From: Collimonas arenae
Lineage (GTDB): Bacteria > Pseudomonadota > Gammaproteobacteria > Burkholderiales > Burkholderiaceae_D
DNA: 64,000 nt
Direction of reading: 5' to 3'
Assembly: GCF_000786695.1 (NCBI RefSeq)
Contig: NZ_CP009962.1
Location: 2,728,001 to 2,792,000, forward strand
Part shown: positions 28,198 to 38,323 of the stretch, in pieces
Layout of the letters: each line of letters begins with the position of its first letter
Numbering within the stretch: position 1 is the first letter of the stretch
Made by a program: the position numbers and the translations under genes
The notes under the pieces: generated by a model
What the model was told of the DNA's origin: nothing
Seen by the model: only the letters and a program-made list of their open reading frames with translations
The model's database searches: none

Positions 28198-28992
28198 TTA
28201 CCATTCGGCCAAGCCGTCTCTGGCAGTTTGTTCTGCCTTGGCGGCGCAGATACGATAATCCTCTTGATCGAGGGCGGAAAAGCCGCTGATACGCATCGCT
28301 TGGAGAGTTTGCGTCAGTTCCGGCATCCGGCTACAGGTCGCCAGCGCCTGGCGCAGTTGCGCCACAGCGGCGGCCGGCGTGGCCTGAGAGGTAATCAGAG
28401 GCAAGCCGGGCATCGGGCTGGTGAAGTCGATAGAGGCAAGCCGGTCGAAAGTAGCCGGTTCTTGCTGACGCAGCAGAAAGGCGCTGACGCAATCGATAGC
28501 TGCAATATCTGCTTCGCCGCTAGCGATCATTTGCGCTGAACGGCGATGCGCACCGCTAAACAGCACTCTTGAAAAAAATCGTCCATCGACCGCTAGCGGC
28601 GCAACCGCGCTACGCAGTGCGTGATATCCGGATTGCGAATGCCGCTCATTGCAGACGGCAACCGCGTCGCGAAACCCGGCCAGCGGCTTGTTGCAGTCTT
28701 CTTTGCGCACCAGCAGGCTGCTGCTGTAAGCGCTTTGCTGGCAGCCTGGTACATCGAAATGAAAAGCGCCGAGGACCTGCACCTTGCCGCGTAGCAAGGT
28801 GGAAACGGGAAAGCCGCAAGACTGGCTCAGCAGCAAATCGTTGCGCTGCCAGTGCTGCAGCAGATCGTCGGGCTGGTCGAGCGTCAGCGGCACATCATGT
28901 ATGCCGGTGCGTTGTAACGTCTGCCTCAATGTGCTCCAGAAGATACGCAAGTGATCCTCTGGAAACGGATACATCGGCAGCGCGCAGATCAT
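28198..28992 (-). CDS. PhnD-like substrate-binding family protein
   Basis: Protein of 264 residues resembling the phosphate/phosphonate ABC transporter substrate-binding family. Typical segments are [40 protein letters not shown] and [14 protein letters not shown]. No signal peptide is seen: the family motif starts at residue 4, so the protein may be cytoplasmic. GCAGGAG precedes the ATG by six bases. Its start overlaps the stop of yehW (ATGA), making it the last gene of the osmF-yehYXW operon. Whether it contributes to that transporter is unknown. Confidence 0.75.
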   Translation of the reverse strand: MICALPMYPFPEDHLRIFWSTLRQTLQRTGIHDVPLTLDQPDDLLQHWQRNDLLLSQSCGFPVSTLLRGKVQVLGAFHFDVPGCQQSAYSSSLLVRKEDCNKPLAGFRDAVAVCNERHSQSGYHALRSAVAPLAVDGRFFSRVLFSGAHRRSAQMIASGEADIAAIDCVSAFLLRQQEPATFDRLASIDFTSPMPGLPLITSQATPAAAVAQLRQALATCSRMPELTQTLQAMRISGFSALDQEDYRICAAKAEQTARDGLAEW

Positions 28993-29774
28993 GCACTGCT
29001 CCTGCTTTGTACACGATTGTCCGACTGTGGAGACAACTTTTGCGCCAGCAATTCGAATAACTGGTCGGCGACAATGGCCTGCAACCCGACCAGCAGCGCG
29101 CCCTGGATCACATAAGCGGTATTGAAGCCGCTGAGGCCGACGATAATCGGCAAGCCCAGCGTTTTGGCGCCCACAGTGGAAGCAATCGCCGCTGTGCCGA
29201 TATTGATCACCATCGAGGTCCGTACCCCGGCCAGTATCACCGGCGCCGCCAGCGGCAACTCCACTCGCCACAAAATCTGGGCGCGGCTCATGCCGATGCC
29301 GCGCGCCACTTCCAGGATCGGTTGGGGAATCGAGGACAGGCCCGTCATGGCGCCTTGCGCAATCGGCAAGATGCCATACATGACCAGCGCTATCAGTGCG
29401 GGAGTCTCGCCAAAACCGACCAATGGCACCGCCACTGCTAGCACCGCCACTGGCGGGAACGACTGGCTGATGGCCAGCACCGTTTCAAGCAGGGAACGGA
29501 ACGCCTTTCCTGCAGGCCGGGTCACCAGCAATCCGGCGCCAATACCTGCCAGCACAGCGATGCCGCCTGATATCGACACAATGTACAGATGGGCCAGCAC
29601 CAGTCCGAAAAAGGATTCTTGCATGTAAAGCGGCCGCTCCAGATCCGGGAAAACAGCGCGAAACAGCGGGGCAGCCAACGGCATGCCAAAGGTAAGGCCG
29701 GCCAGCAGCAGGCTGCTTATGGCGAGCCAGCGATGGCGCCCCAGGCTGCTACGTAGTTGGCTGGCCAGGCTCAT
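28989..29774 (-). CDS. yehW: Glycine betaine ABC transporter permease
   Basis: Permease of 261 residues with six or so helices, of the binding-protein-dependent osmoprotectant type. The coupling loop is [20 protein letters not shown]. It corresponds to YehW of the E. coli YehZYXW importer, and gene order is the same. Start and stop both overlap the neighbours in ATGA form, so translation is coupled. Confidence 0.85.
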   Translation of the reverse strand: MSLASQLRSSLGRHRWLAISSLLLAGLTFGMPLAAPLFRAVFPDLERPLYMQESFFGLVLAHLYIVSISGGIAVLAGIGAGLLVTRPAGKAFRSLLETVLAISQSFPPVAVLAVAVPLVGFGETPALIALVMYGILPIAQGAMTGLSSIPQPILEVARGIGMSRAQILWRVELPLAAPVILAGVRTSMVINIGTAAIASTVGAKTLGLPIIVGLSGFNTAYVIQGALLVGLQAIVADQLFELLAQKLSPQSDNRVQSRSSA

Positions 29775-30703
29775 GTCGGTGCGCCCAGCAAGTCGGAGAA
29801 ATGCAGTACGCCTGCGGACTGGCCATGTTCATCCACGACCGGCAGGATGTCTACCTTGCGGGTAATGAAAGCGGACAGCGCTTCGCGCAAAGTGTCGTTG
29901 CTGCGAATCGGCTCGCCGGCGATGGTATCTCCAGCGCGAACGCGGTCTGCGACCTTGTCCAATCCAAGCAAGCGGATACCGACATCGCTCTGGCCGACAA
30001 AACCGCGCACAAAATCGCTGGCGGGGGCGAGCAGGAAATCACGTGGCGTTCCTTGTTGCGCAATCCGGCCCTGATCCATCAATACAATCCGTTCGCCCAA
30101 TGCCAGCGCTTCGTCGATATCGTGGGTGACAAGCACAATGGTCTTGCCTGACATGGCGTGGATGCTGGCAAGTTCCTGCTGCAAACTGGCGCGGGTGACC
30201 GGATCCAGCGCGCCGAACGGCTCGTCCATCAACAACACTTCCGGATCCGCCGCCAATGCGCGCGCAACGCCGACTCTTTGCTGCTGGCCGCCGGAGAGCT
30301 GGTGTGGATAGCGCTGAAGAAACACCTCCGGCGGCAGATGGAGCAGCGACAGCAGTTCGCTCACACGTTCCCGGATCCGTGCTTTTGGCCATTTCAGCAA
30401 AGTCGGTACGGCGGCGATATTCTGTTCCACGGTCCAGTGCGGAAACAAGCCGACCGACTGGATCGCGTAGCCGATACGCCGCCGCAGCTGCTCCGGCGAA
30501 TAGTCGGCAATGTCTTTTCCATGCAACTGGATGTTGCCGCTATCGGGTTCCAACAGACGGTTAAGCAATTTCAGAAAGGTGGATTTGCCGGAGCCTGAGC
30601 TACCGATCAACACTATCAGTTCACCGGCCTTGATCGTCAGCGACATTTCGCTGACTGCCGCACGGCCGTCGAAGGATTTGCAGATGTTGTCGATTTCAAT
30701 CAT
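29771..30703 (-). CDS. yehX: Glycine betaine ABC transporter ATP-binding protein
   Basis: ATPase of 310 residues, OpuCA/YehX type. It has Walker [11 protein letters not shown], signature [15 protein letters not shown], Walker [12 protein letters not shown] and H-loop [11 protein letters not shown]-terminal region of about 70 residues resembles a CBS domain ([20 protein letters not shown]), which in OpuA senses ionic strength. It energises the two flanking permeases YehY and YehW and overlaps both genes. Confidence 0.9.
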   Translation of the reverse strand: MIEIDNICKSFDGRAAVSEMSLTIKAGELIVLIGSSGSGKSTFLKLLNRLLEPDSGNIQLHGKDIADYSPEQLRRRIGYAIQSVGLFPHWTVEQNIAAVPTLLKWPKARIRERVSELLSLLHLPPEVFLQRYPHQLSGGQQQRVGVARALAADPEVLLMDEPFGALDPVTRASLQQELASIHAMSGKTIVLVTHDIDEALALGERIVLMDQGRIAQQGTPRDFLLAPASDFVRGFVGQSDVGIRLLGLDKVADRVRAGDTIAGEPIRSNDTLREALSAFITRKVDILPVVDEHGQSAGVLHFSDLLGAPT

Positions 30704-31910
30704 CGATTTTCCTGACTAACAATGAAATTACCACCTTGAAGGCAGTATCGACGGCAATTGCCAACAAAACGACCGGAATCACGCCTAGCAGCACCAGATC
30801 CAGCGCGCTGCTGGCCATGCCTTGAAACATCAGCGTGCCGAAGCCGCCGGCGCCGATCAGCGCCGCCACTTCCACTAGTCCCACGGCCTGCACAGTGGTG
30901 ACGCGGACGCCGTTCAGGAATACCGGCAGGGCCAGCGGCAGCTCGACCTTGAAAAAAAGTTGCGATGGCGACATGCCGATGCCGCGCGCAGCTTCGCGCA
31001 CCGAAGCCGGCACCTGTTCCAGCCCGGCCAGGGCGCTACGGGTCATCGGCAGCAGCGAGTACAGCACCAGCGCCAGCAATGCCGGCGACATACCGATCCC
31101 GCTAATCCCGGAGCCTGGCAGCAAGACGCCGAGCAAGGTCAGCGGCCCGATCAACAGGCCGAACATCGCAATCGATGGGATGGTCTGTATCACATTCAAG
31201 ACTGGAAACAATAACTTGTGCAGACGTCGGCTGCGGAACGACAAGACGCCGAGGGTTGTGCCGATCAGGATTGCAGGCAGCACCGAAAAGAACACCAGTT
31301 GCAAATGGCGCAACAGAGCCAGGTCGAAGGTGTCCAGATGGTTGTGATATTCCTTGAGCAGAGAAAGGCTGTCCGATTGGCCCGTCAGCAGCAAACCGGC
31401 GGCAGGCAACGCCGCCGTCATGACCACCGCGACCCGGGCCGGCACGGGAAGCGACAGGCCGCGCAATGCTTCGGTCAGTTGCAGCCAGGCAGTCAGGGCA
31501 AGGACCCAGAAAGCGCCGCCAAACGAAACCCGCGCCAGCGAATCGGCGCCGCCGCTACGCAGCTGGGCTTCCTGGCCGGCCACTGCCAGCAAGCCGGCGC
31601 TGAACAACGCCACTGAAATCACCAGCAATATCCGGCTTATGCGATTAGCGCGCAACCAGGGCGCGGCTAGCAAGGGCAGCGCCGGAATCGCCAGCAGCCA
31701 ATTTGGCCCAGGGCGGCTGAACAGCTCGCCTAGATATATACCGTGGCCGCTGAGCAGGCGGTTAGGGGCAAACGTGAGCAGCGGCAGGGTCACGGCGGCG
31801 AGCACCGCCAACGCCGCGAGCAGCAGATGTACAGGGTTTTGCAGCTTGATGGACGATGGCGCCAGTTTGACAGACCGCGGCGGCAGGTTTGCAAGGCGCT
31901 CCGCCGTCAT
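30696..31910 (-). CDS. yehY: Glycine betaine ABC transporter permease (large)
   Basis: Permease of 404 residues, larger than YehW because it has extra N-terminal helices, as in E. coli YehY. The coupling loop is VPASVREAARGIGMSPSQLF. It begins at an ATG overlapping the osmF stop by four bases and overlaps yehX by eight. Together with YehW it forms the membrane channel of the importer. Confidence 0.87.
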   Translation of the reverse strand: MTAERLANLPPRSVKLAPSSIKLQNPVHLLLAALAVLAAVTLPLLTFAPNRLLSGHGIYLGELFSRPGPNWLLAIPALPLLAAPWLRANRISRILLVISVALFSAGLLAVAGQEAQLRSGGADSLARVSFGGAFWVLALTAWLQLTEALRGLSLPVPARVAVVMTAALPAAGLLLTGQSDSLSLLKEYHNHLDTFDLALLRHLQLVFFSVLPAILIGTTLGVLSFRSRRLHKLLFPVLNVIQTIPSIAMFGLLIGPLTLLGVLLPGSGISGIGMSPALLALVLYSLLPMTRSALAGLEQVPASVREAARGIGMSPSQLFFKVELPLALPVFLNGVRVTTVQAVGLVEVAALIGAGGFGTLMFQGMASSALDLVLLGVIPVVLLAIAVDTAFKVVISLLVRKIDD

Positions 31911-32836
31911 TTAATAAAGCCTTTGCTGCGCAGATAGTCACCAGCGATTTTGCGGGCGTCGCGGCCCTCGATGGCGATGCCAGCGTTGAGTTTTTGCAGG
32001 GTCACGCTATCGAGCGAGTTGAAGACCGGTTTCAGCAGCTCGGCGATCTTGGGCTGCCTCGTCAGCGCATCGCTACGTATTACCGGAGTCGGCGCATAGA
32101 CCGGCTGCACCGCCTTGACGTCATCCAGCGTAACCAGATCCAGCGCCGCCACCGCGCCATCTGTGCCGTAGACCATCGCAGCGTTGACGCCGGAAGTCTG
32201 TTCCGCAGCGGCCTTGATGGTGGCGGCTGTATCGCCGCCAGCGAGAGTCAGCAACTGGTCCTGCTTCAGCTTGAAACCGTAAGCGCCTTCAAAGGCCGGC
32301 AAAGCATCCGGGCGCTCGATGAATTCTGCCGAAGCCGCCAGCTTGATCTTGCCGCCCTGGCTGATCCAGCGCCCCAGGTCCGCCATGGTTTTGAGCTTGT
32401 TCGCCTGCGCGATTTCCTTGCGGATCGCAATCAGCCAGGTATTGTTGGCTGGCGAAGGCGTCAGCCAGACCACGTGGTTTTTGTCGAAATCCAGCTTTTT
32501 TACCAGCTGATAGCCGTTGCCGGCATTCTTCCAGGCCGGGTTGTTACCATCGGAAAAGAAAAAAGCGCCGTTGCCGGTGTATTCCGGATAAATATCGATG
32601 TCGCCTGCCAGCAATGCGCCACGCACGACCTTGGTGGTGCCCAGTTGTTGTCGATTGACTGTCTTGATGCCGTTTGCTTCGAGCACCAGCTGGATCATGT
32701 TGCCCAGCAGCGCGCCTTCAGTGTCGATCTTGGAGCCTACCCGGATCGGATCGGCCGCCTGCGCGTTGCAGGCCAGCAAGGAAGTGAACAATGTAAATGT
32801 GAGAACGGCGGTCAGCTGGCGGATGAACTGGTTCAT
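31907..32836 (-). CDS. osmF: Osmoprotectant ABC transporter binding protein
   Basis: Periplasmic binding protein of 309 residues, OpuAC/YehZ (OsmF) type. The start at 32836 gives a clean signal peptide (MNQFIRQLTAVLTFTLFTSLLACNAQA) followed by IRVGSKIDTEGALLGNMIQL. Later segments DIDIYPEYTGNGAFFF and VYAPTPVIRSD are typical of the family. It is the first gene of the minus-strand operon with yehY, yehX and yehW in the same order as E. coli yehZYXW, a low-affinity betaine importer induced by stress in that species. Confidence 0.9.
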   Translation of the reverse strand: MNQFIRQLTAVLTFTLFTSLLACNAQAADPIRVGSKIDTEGALLGNMIQLVLEANGIKTVNRQQLGTTKVVRGALLAGDIDIYPEYTGNGAFFFSDGNNPAWKNAGNGYQLVKKLDFDKNHVVWLTPSPANNTWLIAIRKEIAQANKLKTMADLGRWISQGGKIKLAASAEFIERPDALPAFEGAYGFKLKQDQLLTLAGGDTAATIKAAAEQTSGVNAAMVYGTDGAVAALDLVTLDDVKAVQPVYAPTPVIRSDALTRQPKIAELLKPVFNSLDSVTLQKLNAGIAIEGRDARKIAGDYLRSKGFIK

Positions 32837-32862
32837 ATTGCTTTCGTTGTTGTGACGCAAAT

Positions 32863-33828
32863 TCAGGCAAACGGGTGAACATCGGCAATCACCGGCGTGT
32901 TGCGATAGCGCCACAGCAAAGGCAGATAACCGTGTTCGACGAACCCTTCGGACTGCTCCAGGTAACTATCGCGTTTGGCCAGGTAGGCTAGCCGCAGATG
33001 AAACCAGGGCAGTCGGGGATGAAGGTGATGTACCAGATGATAATTCAGATTCAGAAATAATAGGCGCCATGGCCATGCCGCCTCGTTGATGACGGAGCGC
33101 GCATGTTCGGCGGTCTCCGCCCGATGTTCAAACAAGGAGCGCACCATGGTCAGGCTTAACGCCGGGTAGGCAATCATCAGTACATAGAAGAATGGCGATA
33201 TGCCTGCACGCTGAAGAAATGCCAGCATCCCGGCCAGCAAGAAGGCGTGGCCGCCCCAGGTAATTGCGGTTTTACGGTTGCGCGACAGCCAGGCTGTACG
33301 AATGGTTTGCGACCACGCATATGCCGGACCGATCAGCAGGCGGCCAGCCGACGTGTTGCGAAAACGTCGCCATTGCAAGCGGCGGTCGCTATGGGGTGGC
33401 AGCATTTGAGACACATAATAGGTTTCCGGATCGACGCCAGGCAGCGTCAGGGTCTCGTTATGGTGATGACCGAGATGGCTGTCGCGGTATACCGCATACG
33501 GATACCACACTGCCAGCGGCAACTGGCCAAGCAGGGCGTTGAAGCGCGTGTTGGCTGTCGGATGGCCGTGAATCAGCTCATGTTGCAGCGACATGTACCA
33601 GGCAGTCAGGATAATGAGCAGAGGTGTTCCCAGCCAGGGACCAAGCGCCTGCCAATGCAGCACGCAAACTAGCCAGCCGCCGTAGATTATGAAGATCAAT
33701 CCCCATGTCGGCAGCTCTAGCCGCGACCACCAGGCTGCGGCTGGAAATAGGTTGTTTCCGGCGGTAGCGGTATTCGGACCGGTGTGGACAGGCAGACGCG
33801 CAGCCGCGCTCTGGAAGAAAGAGTACAT
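32863..33828 (-). CDS. Fatty acid desaturase
   Basis: Membrane di-iron desaturase or hydroxylase of 321 residues. The three histidine boxes are visible: HELIHGH (about residue 83), HLGHHH, and NYHLVHHLHP near residue 270, with membrane helices between them. The enzyme uses oxygen to modify acyl chains; its exact substrate is not evident. The gene lies just upstream of the osmF operon on the same strand, with about 26 bases between. An octanucleotide repeat array lies 130-225 bases upstream of its start and could affect its promoter. Confidence 0.88.
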   Translation of the reverse strand: MYSFFQSAAARLPVHTGPNTATAGNNLFPAAAWWSRLELPTWGLIFIIYGGWLVCVLHWQALGPWLGTPLLIILTAWYMSLQHELIHGHPTANTRFNALLGQLPLAVWYPYAVYRDSHLGHHHNETLTLPGVDPETYYVSQMLPPHSDRRLQWRRFRNTSAGRLLIGPAYAWSQTIRTAWLSRNRKTAITWGGHAFLLAGMLAFLQRAGISPFFYVLMIAYPALSLTMVRSLFEHRAETAEHARSVINEAAWPWRLLFLNLNYHLVHHLHPRLPWFHLRLAYLAKRDSYLEQSEGFVEHGYLPLLWRYRNTPVIADVHPFA

Positions 33829-33956
33829 GGGCGGCTCTCCATTGGTTTTTCACCAATATAGAGCGCTTAAGCCGGATAGCGGAACGAATCATTTTGAGTA
33901 TGCATATGCAAATTCGGAGGATGCGAGCGCAGTCTCTTTTTGCCTGTTTTAAACTG

Positions 33957-34053
33957 GAAAACAAAGAAACAAAAAAACAAAAAAACAAAAAAACAAAAAA
34001 ACAAAAAAACAAAAAAACAAAAAAACAAAAAAACAAAGAAACAAAGAAACAAA
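33957..34053. repeat. Octanucleotide tandem repeat (CAAAAAAA)n
   Basis: Twelve cytosines spaced exactly eight bases apart (33962 to 34050) define 11 units of C plus seven A; three units carry a G (CAAAGAAA), one at the left end and two at the right. The array lies between the end of the uracil-DNA glycosylase-like gene and the start of the desaturase, both on the minus strand. It is a simple-sequence repeat prone to slippage and also a strongly A-tracted, possibly bent segment. Confidence 0.95.
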
Positions 34054-34118
34054 TGCAGCTGGTTGCATTTCTGCCGCAAACCATATTCCCCGGATAAAAT
34101 CTCAAAATGCGCAGGAAC

Positions 34119-34712
34119 TCAGATATTGGCCTGCAAGATCCGGGTAATGCGTTGTTGCAAGACCGGTATCAATTCGGTTTCAAACCACGGATTACGTTTG
34201 ACCCACAGATTGTTCCGCGGACTCGGATGCGGCAGCACCATGATGTCCTTCGCTCGATTCGGCCAATCTTGGACGGCTTCGGTAAGAGAGCTGTATTTAT
34301 CAGGGAAATGGTAGGCCAGCGCGTACTGGCCGATCACCAGGGTCAGCTCGACATGCGCCAGCTGAGACAGGATCCTGGCCCGCCATTTTGGCGCGCATTC
34401 GGGACGAGGCGGTAAATCTCCGGACTTTCCAGTGCCAGGGTAGCAAAACCCCATAGGCAAGATGGCCAACATTTTTTCATCATAAAAAACCTCTCTGTCG
34501 ATCCCCATCCAGTCGCGCAGCCTGTCGCCACTGGCGTCGTCGAAGGGTACGCCTGACAAATGCACCTTTTTACCAGGAGCCTGGCCAGCAATGAGGATCC
34601 GCGCAGCCGGATGCGCCTGAAGCACCGGATTGGGGCCGAGCGGCAGGAATTCGGCGCAGACATCGCATTGATGGACGTCTTTCAGCAAGGACCTGAACTG
34701 AGGAGAGATCAT
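34119..34712 (-). CDS. Uracil-DNA glycosylase family protein
   Basis: Protein of 197 residues of the uracil-DNA glycosylase-like superfamily. It begins with a CxxC-containing segment (HQCDVCAEFLPLG), followed by ILIAGQAPGKK (the catalytic motif region), ILPMGFCYPGTG, VIGQYALAYHF and LPHPSPRNN. The family includes glycosylases that excise uracil and related bases, but this small branch is mostly uncharacterised and activity is inferred only. It ends about 65 bases before the octanucleotide array. Confidence 0.85.
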   Translation of the reverse strand: MISPQFRSLLKDVHQCDVCAEFLPLGPNPVLQAHPAARILIAGQAPGKKVHLSGVPFDDASGDRLRDWMGIDREVFYDEKMLAILPMGFCYPGTGKSGDLPPRPECAPKWRARILSQLAHVELTLVIGQYALAYHFPDKYSSLTEAVQDWPNRAKDIMVLPHPSPRNNLWVKRNPWFETELIPVLQQRITRILQANI

Positions 34713-34953
34713 ACAGTCTTTCTTATTTCAAAAAATGGCATACGCATGCAGCAAATAATGCGCTGGCAATGACCATTGATCAAGGCATATGAGGTGCTGC
34801 CATGCCAGTTGGCATTGCTGTAACCTTCACTTCTTGAGCAGCCGCCAATCGCAAAACACCTGTTTCTACGGTGACTAGAACCCGTCTGCAGGAAGACGGC
34901 GCCAAGATAAGATATGCTCTTTTCACCCGTCCACAACAAAGCGGAAGACACCA

Positions 34954-35505
34954 ATGATTACCTTCGAGATGAGCGACAAGATCGGCGATCTGGAACGTAT
35001 TGTTGAGCTACAGCAGATCAATCTTCCGGATGCTGTTGCTTCCGACCAGCGGCTGACGGAAGGCTTCGTCACCATGCAATACACGGTCCAAGAGTTGCAA
35101 CTCATGTGCGGCGCGTACCGGCATGCCGTAGCAAAATCCGACGGCATCGTCATCGGTTATGCCCTGACCATGATGAAGGATTGCCGGACTTCTTTCCCAT
35201 TTCTCGACAGCATGTTCGATGACGCCGAGGCTGCCGTTTTTGACGGCAGGCCGCTGCGAGATCATCCTTATTTTTTCATGGGGCAAATCTGTGTCGACAA
35301 GGCGTTCCGCGGCAAGGGTGTTTTCAGGAGGCTCTACGAAACGCTGAGAGAGCACATGCGCACTGAATGTGATTTTATTGTTACAGAGGTGTCGGTCAAT
35401 AATCCCCGATCCCTGGGGGCGCACCGGCAAATCGGATTCACGGATATCGCACATGGCGGCGCGGGAAGCACGGAATGGCGCGTGATTGCATGGGACTGGC
35501 GTTGA
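34954..35505 (+). CDS. GNAT family N-acetyltransferase
   Basis: Acetyltransferase of 183 residues. The acetyl-CoA-binding motif is ICVDKAFRGKGVFRRLYETL (about residues 112-131), followed by FIVTEVSVNNPRSLGAHRQI typical of the GNAT fold. The acceptor substrate is unknown. It is preceded by an untranslated stretch of about 240 bases and is not obviously in an operon. Confidence 0.87.
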   Translation: MITFEMSDKIGDLERIVELQQINLPDAVASDQRLTEGFVTMQYTVQELQLMCGAYRHAVAKSDGIVIGYALTMMKDCRTSFPFLDSMFDDAEAAVFDGRPLRDHPYFFMGQICVDKAFRGKGVFRRLYETLREHMRTECDFIVTEVSVNNPRSLGAHRQIGFTDIAHGGAGSTEWRVIAWDWR

Positions 35506-35629
35506 TGACCCTGGTCTTGGCATATTTATTGCGTAAGATTGTATGCGCGCCAGTCCGGCACGATCGCGGTTACACTGCTTGAAGCGCCGCGACTATCCCT
35601 CCATCAATATCTTCATTCAGGTGAATCTG

Positions 35630-36427
35630 ATGAGACTTGCAAAACTGCTGCTTCTGCTGTCCCTCAATGCATTCCTTGTGTGTGCACAGAGTGCACGCGC
35701 CGACGGTTTGAGCGATGTCCAGAAACGCGGCATCCTGCGGGTAGCCGTGCCGCAGGATTTCGCGCCGTTCGGCTCCGTCACGCCAGGCCTGAAACTGCAA
35801 GGACTGGACATTGATGTCGCAGCGCTGATCGCCAAGAACATGGGTGTGAAGCTGGAATTGGTGCCGGTCAGCAGCGCTAACCGCATCGCCTATCTGCAGA
35901 CGCACAAGGCCGATCTGGTGATATCCACCTTGGGCAAGAACGCCGAGCGTGAAAAAGTCATCGCGTTTTCGCAGCCGTATTCGCCCTATAACAATAGCGT
36001 TTTCGGTCCGGCCGGGATTAAGGTCTCAGGTCCTGCCGATTTGGCAGGCAAGACCATCGGCGTGGCGCGGGGCACTTTCCAGGATAGCCAGCTTACCGAT
36101 ACCGCACCGGCGAGCGCCACCATCAAACGCTATGAAGATAACAACGGCATGATCTCCGCATATTTGGCTGGGCAGGTGCAACTGGTCGGCACCGGCGATT
36201 TCGTCGCTGTAGCGCTGGCGGGAAAGGCGGCCGGCAACAAGCCGCAAATGAAATACATCATCCAGGAATCAGCCTGCTATGTGGGTTTGTTGAAGGAAGA
36301 ACCGGCGTTGATGGCGAGCGTCAACGCCGCGCTGACGCAAGCGAAGAAAGATAATGCGCTGAATGGCATCGTGCAAAAATGGCTGAATGTGCCGTTGCCC
36401 GGAAAGCTGGCGAAACAGCTTGAATGA
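35630..36427 (+). CDS. Polar amino acid ABC transporter binding protein
   Basis: Family 3 periplasmic solute-binding protein of 265 residues. The start at 35630 gives a signal peptide (LAKLLLLLSLNAFLVCAQSARA), then VQKRGILRVAVPQDFAPFG, LQGLDIDVAALIAKNM, and the ligand-contact region LVISTLGKNAEREKVIAFS. CAGGTGA precedes the ATG. No permease or ATPase gene is adjacent, so it is an orphan. The ligand is probably an amino acid. Confidence 0.9.
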   Translation: MRLAKLLLLLSLNAFLVCAQSARADGLSDVQKRGILRVAVPQDFAPFGSVTPGLKLQGLDIDVAALIAKNMGVKLELVPVSSANRIAYLQTHKADLVISTLGKNAEREKVIAFSQPYSPYNNSVFGPAGIKVSGPADLAGKTIGVARGTFQDSQLTDTAPASATIKRYEDNNGMISAYLAGQVQLVGTGDFVAVALAGKAAGNKPQMKYIIQESACYVGLLKEEPALMASVNAALTQAKKDNALNGIVQKWLNVPLPGKLAKQLE

Positions 36428-36463
36428 ACTGCCTTTAGTGATTTTCCAATAGTAGAACGCCCA

Positions 36464-38236
36464 TTACCGCTGCGGATAAGGCGACTTGCCGCCATCGCTG
36501 ATGAATTGATCGATCCGCGCATTCAGTACCGGCAGCGGGACCGAACCGGTGGACAGCACGGCATCGTGGAAGGCCCGGATGTCGAATTTTGTCCCAAGGG
36601 CTTGCTCGGCGCGGGTGCGGTCATCACGTATCGCCATCTCGCCCAGGTAATAGGACAAGGCCTGGGCCGGCCAGCTGATATAGCGATCAACTTCGGTTTC
36701 GATTTCATGATCGGCCAGCGCGGTGTTCTCGCGCAGGTAATCCTGCGCTTGTTCGCGCGTCCAATGCAGATGATGCAGGCCGGTGTCGACTACCAGTCGC
36801 GCCGCACGCCAAGCCTGGTAGCTCAGGTAACCGAAACGTGCGTAGGGCGTGGTGTACATGCCCATTTCCTGGCCCAGGTATTCGCTATACAGCGCCCAGC
36901 CTTCACCGTAGGCCGAGATGTAGTTGCGGCGACGGAAGTCGGGCAAGCCATCCATCTCGGCGGCCAGCGGCATCTGCAAGGCATGGCCGGGTGAAGATTC
37001 GTGCAGCGTCAGTGCCGGCAACGAGTAAGTCGGGCGGGAAGGCAGGTCATACGTATTGACCAGGTAGGTGCCCGGGCCGCCCCGGCCACTGGTATAGATC
37101 GGCGCCAGCTCTGCCGGCACCGGTTCGATCGCAAAGCGACGTCGCGGCAGGCGGCCGATGTAGTCGCCAACCTTACCATCAACCTGCTTGGCGATCCATG
37201 CAGCGTCCTTGAGCAATTCGTCCGGTGTCTTGGCGTAGAACTGCGGGTCGGTACGCAGGAAATGCAGGAAATCGGCAAAGCTGCCCTTGAAGCCGGTCTC
37301 CTTGATGGTGTCCAGCATCTGCTGATGAATGCTGGTCATTTCCTGAAGCCCCAGCGCGTGGATCGCATCGGGGTTCATGTCCAGCGTGGTGTATTCGAGA
37401 ATCTGTGAGCGATAGAACGCTTTGCCGTCAGGCAGGTCTTCAGCGGCGAGACTGTCGCGCGCTTTGGGGATGTACTCGTTGCGCATGAAGGCGAGTAGCT
37501 TGGCGTAGGCGGGGATGACATCATGCTTGATTGCAGCGAGTGCTTCGGCGCGAAGCCGGGCTTGTTCCTCTGCCTGAATGACTGTGGGCATTTTCTTGTA
37601 AGGCGTGTAGAACAGGTTCTGCTCGCCGATGGCGTCGGCGATGGTCGCGATCGCCTCATCACGTCCCTTGAGGATGATCTTCGGCTGGACGAAGCCGTGC
37701 GCCAGGCCTAAACGCATATTGGCGATCTGCTCGTCGAAATAGCGCGGCATATCATGCAGCTGGCCGAGATAGTCCTGATAGCTCTTCAGAGAAGTAAACG
37801 TGCCGCGTGCGGTAAAGCCGAGATCGCTCCAAAACGCCGAATCGCTGTTGAACGGCATTTCCCACATGCGGAATTTCTGTCTTGCCAGCAGTACTTCGAT
37901 CTGTTGTTTGTAGACGGCGTAATTGACCGGGTCCTCGCCTTTCAACCGATTCTTGGGGATCGCATTGAGCCGATTGAGCACCTTGGTCCAGTACTGCTCG
38001 CGCATGGTTTGGGCAGCGGCGTCCACTTTGGGCAGATGGTCGGCTGGAGACCCCTGGCTGTCCTCATCGTCAGCGCCGGCAAACTGTTGCTGACGCCACA
38101 GCCATTCCTGCGTGTACAGCGCATGGAACTGCTGGCTGGCGTCGGTCACGGGTGGTGCGGTAGCAGCAAGCGCGGCAGCCGCTGAGAAGATGTACAGTCC
38201 AAACAAGCAGGCAAAGCGTGCGCGCGAAGATATCAT
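36464..38236 (-). CDS. DUF885 family secreted hydrolase
   Basis: Protein of 590 residues of the DUF885 family, distant relatives of zinc metallopeptidases. The start at 38236 gives a signal peptide (RFACLFGLYIFSAAAALAA); 38269 is an alternative start. A metal-binding-type motif LHESSPGHALQ lies at about two thirds of the length, followed by AYGEGWALYSEYLGQE, which supplies a further glutamate. The C-terminus reads GSVPLPVLNARIDQFI. Activity is unproven in most members. It converges on the binding-protein gene. Confidence 0.82.
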   Translation of the reverse strand: MISSRARFACLFGLYIFSAAAALAATAPPVTDASQQFHALYTQEWLWRQQQFAGADDEDSQGSPADHLPKVDAAAQTMREQYWTKVLNRLNAIPKNRLKGEDPVNYAVYKQQIEVLLARQKFRMWEMPFNSDSAFWSDLGFTARGTFTSLKSYQDYLGQLHDMPRYFDEQIANMRLGLAHGFVQPKIILKGRDEAIATIADAIGEQNLFYTPYKKMPTVIQAEEQARLRAEALAAIKHDVIPAYAKLLAFMRNEYIPKARDSLAAEDLPDGKAFYRSQILEYTTLDMNPDAIHALGLQEMTSIHQQMLDTIKETGFKGSFADFLHFLRTDPQFYAKTPDELLKDAAWIAKQVDGKVGDYIGRLPRRRFAIEPVPAELAPIYTSGRGGPGTYLVNTYDLPSRPTYSLPALTLHESSPGHALQMPLAAEMDGLPDFRRRNYISAYGEGWALYSEYLGQEMGMYTTPYARFGYLSYQAWRAARLVVDTGLHHLHWTREQAQDYLRENTALADHEIETEVDRYISWPAQALSYYLGEMAIRDDRTRAEQALGTKFDIRAFHDAVLSTGSVPLPVLNARIDQFISDGGKSPYPQR

Positions 38237-38323
38237 CGGAACCGTTTCTGTCGATAGTGATGCGATCATGCATAGGCGCAGACCGCCAGGATAAAAAGCC
38301 TGGAAAAAGGCCACAGACCGTCT

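Noticed and set aside
33867-34105. Frames encoding runs of Phe/Cys/Val on the minus strand and Lys/Gln/Asn on the plus strand
   Set aside because: They are translations of the octanucleotide repeat and lack ribosome sites and family similarity.
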